The notes beneath the pieces were generated by a model that saw nothing but the letters and a program-made list of their open reading frames with translations, was not told the DNA's origin and ran no database searches. This document shows positions 24,291 through 24,518 of a DNA stretch of 24,518 nucleotides, piece by piece. Positions within the stretch are counted from its first letter, which is position 1. Each line of letters begins with the position of its first letter. Source of the DNA: a virus. Position numbers and translations under genes: made by a program. The stretch is from the IMG/VR virus record IMGVR_UViG_3300020470_000203, positions 1 through 24,518 of that record; one strand, written 5' to 3'.

Positions 24291-24518
24291 AGTAATAGGA
24301 AATCACGGTAGACGATTAAAGAAAGCCGATGAATATATGTATTGGTCTCCTTTCACTTCACATCATAAACCAAAATTACAGATTAATATAAAAACTGGTA
24401 AGTGGCATTGTTGGGTATCCAATCAAGGTGGACACAATCTCTTTCAATTACTCAAAAAACTAAAAGCCAGTAGAGAACAATTTACAGAGTTAGGTGATAT
24501 AGTAGGTAAACCCTCTAA
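24265..24518 (+). CDS. DNA primase, N-terminal part (continues beyond window)
   Basis: 84 codons are visible; the frame is open to the window end. It starts at an ATG inside the nuclease gene with a weak AGAG upstream. Residues 24-66 match the N-terminal zinc-binding domain of phage primases: EYMYWSPFTSHHKPKLQINI, then GKWHCWVSNQGGHNLFQLLK. The fold and the conserved HHKPKL, WHCWV and GG-F-LL positions are kept. Of the four Cys expected in a CPFC...CWVC pattern, only Cys49 remains; the others read Ser28, Thr31 and Ser52. Primases make the RNA primers for lagging-strand synthesis with the helicase. The catalytic TOPRIM region would lie outside the window, so the call rests on this domain alone. 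Confidence 0.75.
   Translation, partial: MKIVNLLNRVIGNHGRRLKKADEYMYWSPFTSHHKPKLQINIKTGKWHCWVSNQGGHNLFQLLKKLKASREQFTELGDIVGKPS

Overview
The window is part of the genome of a T4-like, contractile-tailed bacteriophage. The support is a set of T4-type morphogenesis and regulatory genes: a gp55-like late sigma factor, a gp5-like baseplate spike, gp25 and gp6 baseplate wedge proteins, and a primase N-terminus. Coding density is very high, start and stop codons often overlap (ATGA, TAATG), and the DNA is A+T rich. The style of the proteins (Ser/Gly-rich baseplate and fibre proteins, a giant wedge/fibre protein, a Holliday-junction-resolvase-like nuclease beside primase) suggests a phage of a marine bacterium. 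The host cannot be read from the sequence.

Layout. (1) 1-4349: a modification-type cassette made of the tail end of an unknown gene, an FkbM-type methyltransferase, a 738-residue orphan protein and a GT-B-like glycosyltransferase with a possible C-terminal winged helix. (2) 4350-6147: a tightly overlapping run of an HD phosphohydrolase, a one-pass membrane protein and the late sigma factor, closed by a strong symmetrical terminator at 6150-6175. (3) 6187-6408: one small membrane-protein gene on the minus strand, richer in G+C than its surroundings and facing the terminator. (4) 6409-6537: a control region with TATAAATATC on both strands, like T4 late promoters. (5) 6538-13102: baseplate genes, with a helical protein, gp5-like spike, two accessory proteins, gp25, gp6 and a DNRLRE/CBM96-like protein. 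(6) 13104-23073: a 101-residue protein, a 2253-residue gp7-position wedge/fibre protein with a LamG-like domain, then three fibre or baseplate-decoration proteins, two of them paralogues. (7) 23073-23798: a HExxH metallopeptidase. (8) 23799-23936: a short control region with ACAAGTA repeats. (9) 23937 to the end: a PD-(D/E)XK nuclease overlapping the start of a primase gene, which opens a replication block.

How it fits together. The sigma factor of region 2 should direct transcription from the T4-late-like sites of region 4 and so switch on the tail genes of regions 5-6. The methyltransferase and glycosyltransferase could modify phage DNA, virion proteins or host surface sugars; the sequence alone does not decide. 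I saw no tRNA, CRISPR array, insertion sequence or integrase. All non-coding stretches are under 300 bases.
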